A DNA stretch of 64,000 nucleotides from Agrococcus baldri. GTDB lineage: Bacteria; Actinomycetota; Actinomycetes; Actinomycetales; Microbacteriaceae. Where the stretch lies: positions 744,001 to 808,000 of the forward strand of contig FOZN01000002.1 of assembly GCA_900114805.1 (NCBI GenBank), in the 5' to 3' direction. This document shows, in pieces, positions 61,545 to 64,000 of this stretch; the first letter of the stretch is position 1; every line of letters begins with the position of its first letter. The notes under the pieces are model-generated. The model was not told the DNA's origin. It did no database searches and saw only the letters and a list, made by a program, of their open reading frames with translations. The position numbers and the translations under genes are program-made.

Positions 61545-63229
61545 TACGCCTGCGAGCGCTGCTCGGTGAGCACGTGCAGCAGCACGAAGCGCTCGCCCGC
61601 GCGCCAGCGGGCCAGCGCCTGCTCGACCGCGGCGGGCACCTCGGCGTCGGTCTCGACCCGGAAGCCGAAGCCGCCGTACGCGTTCGCGAGCATCGCGAAG
61701 TCGGGGTTCTCGAGCTGCGTGCCGGAGACGCGGCCGGGGTGGCGGCGCTCCTGGTGGGTGCGGATGGTGCCGTACTCCTGGTTGTCGACCACGATCACCA
61801 GCGGGGTCGCGCCGAGCTGCTTCGCGGTCGCGAGCTCCTGGCCGTTCATGAGGAACTCGCCGTCGCCGGCGATTGAGACGACCTGCCGCTCGGGGAAGTG
61901 CAGCGAGGCGGCGACCGCCGAGGGGATCGAATAGCCCATCGAGCCGTTGCCGCAGCTGATCATCGAGGGGTAGCTGCGGGTGGGGAAGTAGCGGTGCGCC
62001 CAGTTGGTGTGCTCGCCGGCGCCGAAGGTGACGAGCGCGTCGTGCTCGAGCTGTGGCACCAGGTGCGCCATCACGGTGTCCATGGATGCGGGGCCCGGCT
62101 TCGGCGTGCGCGCGGGCAGGGCGCTGAAGGCGCGCTGCTGCTCGCGCAGGCGCGCCGTCCAGTCGGCCCGCGCGGCATCGGGGGCGAGCTCGATGCGCGC
62201 GAGGTCGCGGGCGAACGCGCCGGGCCGGGCGAGGATGTGGTGGCTGACGGCGCCCGAGCGGCCGCGCAGGGTGGGGTCGATCGAGACCAGGAAGTTGCGG
62301 CGCTCCCAGCCCTGCCGCACCAGGAAGCCGTTGGTGACGACGTCGCCGGGCAGCGTGCCGACGAAGACCAGCAGGTCGCACTCCTCGAGCACGTCGAGCG
62401 TGGGTTTCGGGCGGCCGTAGCCGATCGGGCCCGCGTAGCTGGGCGAGTCGAAGGGCACGATGCCTTCGGTGCGCCACTCGGCGACTGCCGGCAGGCGGTG
62501 CTGCTCGAGCCAGCCGGTCAGGCGCGCGGAGGCCTCGGCGTCCCAGTCGCTGCCGCCGGTGACGAACAGCGGCTTCTCGGCGGTCTCGAGCGCGTCGCGC
62601 AGCGCCTCGAGGTCGCCGGCGGTCATGCCGCCCTCGGCGACCGGCAGCGCGGGCTGGGGGTGGCGCTGGATCGTCTCGCGGATGACGTCCTCGGGCAGGC
62701 CGATCACGACCGGCCCGGGGCGGCCCGCCTGCGCGAGGAAGAGCGCGTCGGCGACCACCTCCTGCGCGCGCTCGGCGACGTCGAGGATGACGACGCTCTT
62801 GGCGCCGGCCGCGAACCAGCCATCGACGTCGAACTCCTGGAACGCCTCCTTGTGGCGGTGCGCGAGCGGGATCAGGCCGATGAAGAGCACCATCGGCGTC
62901 GAGTCCTGCCACGCGGTGTGCACGCCGACGAGCGCGTTGGCGGCGCCGGGCCCGCGCGTCACCATCGCGATGCCCGGCAGCTGCCCGAGCTTGCCCTCGG
63001 CCTCCGCCATGTACGCCGCGCCGCCCTCGTGCCGGCAGATGACCGTCTCGATCGACGAGTCGTGCAGCCCGTCGAGCACCTCGAGGTAGCTCTCGCCCGG
63101 CACCACGAAGGTGCGGCGGATGCCGTGCTCCTCAAGCACGCGGACGATCTCGTGCCCCGCCGTAGCAGTGGTGGGGGCAGCGGTGGCGGGTGCGGCGTCA
63201 GGGGCGGGCGCAGAGATGAGCTGTGTCAA
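61541..63229 (-). CDS. thiamine-diphosphate-dependent enzyme (acetolactate synthase-like)
   Basis: 562 residues. GHEIVRVLEEHGIRRTFVVPGESYLEVLDGL N-terminus, catalytic Glu in RHEGGAAYMAEAEG, ThDP motif AGDGEFLMNGQELATAKQLGA to DNQEYGTI. TTG 63229 was chosen: GGAG stands 5 bases upstream; the frame runs much further back without start support. Not linked to ilv genes; a catabolic decarboxylase, carboligase or sulfoacetaldehyde-type enzyme remains possible. Confidence 0.87.
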   Translation of the reverse strand: MTQLISAPAPDAAPATAAPTTATAGHEIVRVLEEHGIRRTFVVPGESYLEVLDGLHDSSIETVICRHEGGAAYMAEAEGKLGQLPGIAMVTRGPGAANALVGVHTAWQDSTPMVLFIGLIPLAHRHKEAFQEFDVDGWFAAGAKSVVILDVAERAQEVVADALFLAQAGRPGPVVIGLPEDVIRETIQRHPQPALPVAEGGMTAGDLEALRDALETAEKPLFVTGGSDWDAEASARLTGWLEQHRLPAVAEWRTEGIVPFDSPSYAGPIGYGRPKPTLDVLEECDLLVFVGTLPGDVVTNGFLVRQGWERRNFLVSIDPTLRGRSGAVSHHILARPGAFARDLARIELAPDAARADWTARLREQQRAFSALPARTPKPGPASMDTVMAHLVPQLEHDALVTFGAGEHTNWAHRYFPTRSYPSMISCGNGSMGYSIPSAVAASLHFPERQVVSIAGDGEFLMNGQELATAKQLGATPLVIVVDNQEYGTIRTHQERRHPGRVSGTQLENPDFAMLANAYGGFGFRVETDAEVPAAVEQALARWRAGERFVLLHVLTEQRSQAY

Positions 63230-63502
63230 GACGACTCCAAGTTTCGACAGCGCGGAAGGAGAGGGGCGATGCCCCGGATGCCTCGCGTCGTTGCGGGCGG
63301 GGCGGTGCGGTTCCGTGCGTCCAGGGTTCGCGGACGTTCGCGGGGGAGACGGTGGTGCCGTGCTGCTCTCGAGCGTAGGCAGCCGCGAACCGCGGGCCAT
63401 GACGCAGTGGTGCGAAAGATCGCCCACTCTTGTCCCGGGTGCAAGCACCCGCGGTTCCTGCTGCCCCGTGACGGCGTGGGCGCCGCCGGGTACCGTCGAC
63501 GC

Positions 63503-64000
63503 GTGAGCGAGCACATCAGCGTCCGCGGGGCGCGCGAGAACAACCTGCAGTCCGTCGACCTCGACATCCCGAAGCGGCAGCTGAGCGTCTTCACGGGGGT
63601 GTCCGGCTCCGGCAAGTCGAGCCTGGTCTTCGGCACCATCGCCGCCGAGTCGCGCCGGCTCATCGACGAGACCTACGAGGCCTTCGTGCAGGGCTTCATG
63701 CCGCCCGCCCCGCAGCCGGAGGCCGACGGCCTCGAGGGGCTGACGGCCGCCATCCTCGTCGGGCAGGACCCGATGGGGGCCAGCAACCGCTCCACGGTCG
63801 GCACGGCGACGGATGCGTACACGATGCTCCGCGTGCTGTGGTCGCGGGTGGGCACGCCGCAGCTGGGCTCCTCGGCCTACTTCTCGTTCAACGACCCGGC
63901 GGGCTTCTGCCCTGCCTGCGAGGGCATCGGGCAGGTGTCCACGATCGACGTGGACGCCATCGTCGACCGCTCGAGGAGCCTGAACGACGGCGCGATCGGC
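63503..64000 (+). CDS. UvrA-like excinuclease paralogue (3' end outside window)
   Basis: 166 residues visible. Walker A GVSGSGKSSL directly after RGARENNLQSVDLDIPK, and VGQDPMGASNRSTVGTATD, mark the short UvrA-like proteins linked to daunorubicin-type drug resistance (DrrC class) rather than repair UvrA; CPACEG is half of a zinc site. GTG 63503 is 6 bases after TACCGT (63491-63496). The 273 bases between this gene and the ThDP enzyme hold no other feature apart from these promoters. Confidence 0.85.
   Translation, partial: MSEHISVRGARENNLQSVDLDIPKRQLSVFTGVSGSGKSSLVFGTIAAESRRLIDETYEAFVQGFMPPAPQPEADGLEGLTAAILVGQDPMGASNRSTVGTATDAYTMLRVLWSRVGTPQLGSSAYFSFNDPAGFCPACEGIGQVSTIDVDAIVDRSRSLNDGAIG

Noticed and set aside
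61541-63514. Upstream extension of the ThDP enzyme beyond 63229
   Set aside because: The added residues are Pro/Ser/Arg-rich and without start signal, whereas TTG 63229 has a good GGAG site.

Overview
The window is high-GC actinobacterial DNA, most likely from the family Microbacteriaceae (an Agrococcus- or Microbacterium-like genus; the genus cannot be fixed from sequence alone). The pointers are the very high GC with G/C-ending codons, the recurrent heptamer GGATGCG/CGCATCC, many genes that start 5-7 bases after a (T/C)ANNNT hexamer (leaderless transcription), and gene content typical of an aerobic soil or plant-associated heterotroph. No rRNA, tRNA, CRISPR array or transposase was seen, and no gene-free stretch exceeds 300 bases.

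Layout. 1-11 kb: an acyl-CoA catabolic cluster made of unusually fused enzymes (double CaiB CoA-transferase, alpha/beta hydrolase, double acyl-CoA dehydrogenase, thiolase-enoyl-CoA hydratase), followed by a coupled MBL hydrolase/TetR pair and a drug-type MFS exporter with a 14-residue leader peptide. The same 5-10-5 palindrome lies at the start of both the dehydrogenase/thiolase and the exporter transcripts, so TetR probably controls both. 11-18 kb: DUF5655 protein, quinone oxidoreductase, RelE/Phd toxin-antitoxin pair, lipoprotein, and an L-lactate utilisation block (lldD, MHS-type permease, FadR-type GntR regulator) with two perfect TGGTNNNACCA operators. 18-28 kb: a citrulline-to-proline route (CtlX hydrolase plus ornithine cyclodeaminase), small cupins, ArsR/SRPBCC pair, HTH/MFS pair, lipoprotein, peroxidase, and two roughly 50-residue proteins.

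28-38.8 kb is the second fatty/branched-chain acyl-CoA region: divergent acyl-CoA dehydrogenase/SDR and acyl-CoA dehydrogenase/hydroxyisobutyryl-CoA hydrolase/enoyl-CoA hydratase operons that fit valine/isoleucine breakdown, then a MarR regulator and etfB-etfA directly followed by a gene for a long Ala/Pro-rich protein ending in a b-type cytochrome. This suggests that electrons from the dehydrogenases pass through ETF to a membrane cytochrome. 40.4-45 kb is a lower-GC, foreign-looking cassette: amino-acid ABC importer, GntR regulator and an atypical ureohydrolase, closed by a strong terminator.

45-64 kb: MarR/MFS, a two-component system flanked by two paralogous APH-fold proteins, a luciferase-like monooxygenase/FMN reductase/MarR operon, a sarcosine/N-methyltryptophan-type oxidase, MFS, pyruvate oxidase, uracil/xanthine permease, a decayed GNAT gene, a second ThDP enzyme, and the start of a UvrA-like drug-resistance protein. 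Three copies of one 67-bp palindromic repeat (30.9, 54.7, 56.1 kb) and other hairpin repeats occupy intergenic gaps.
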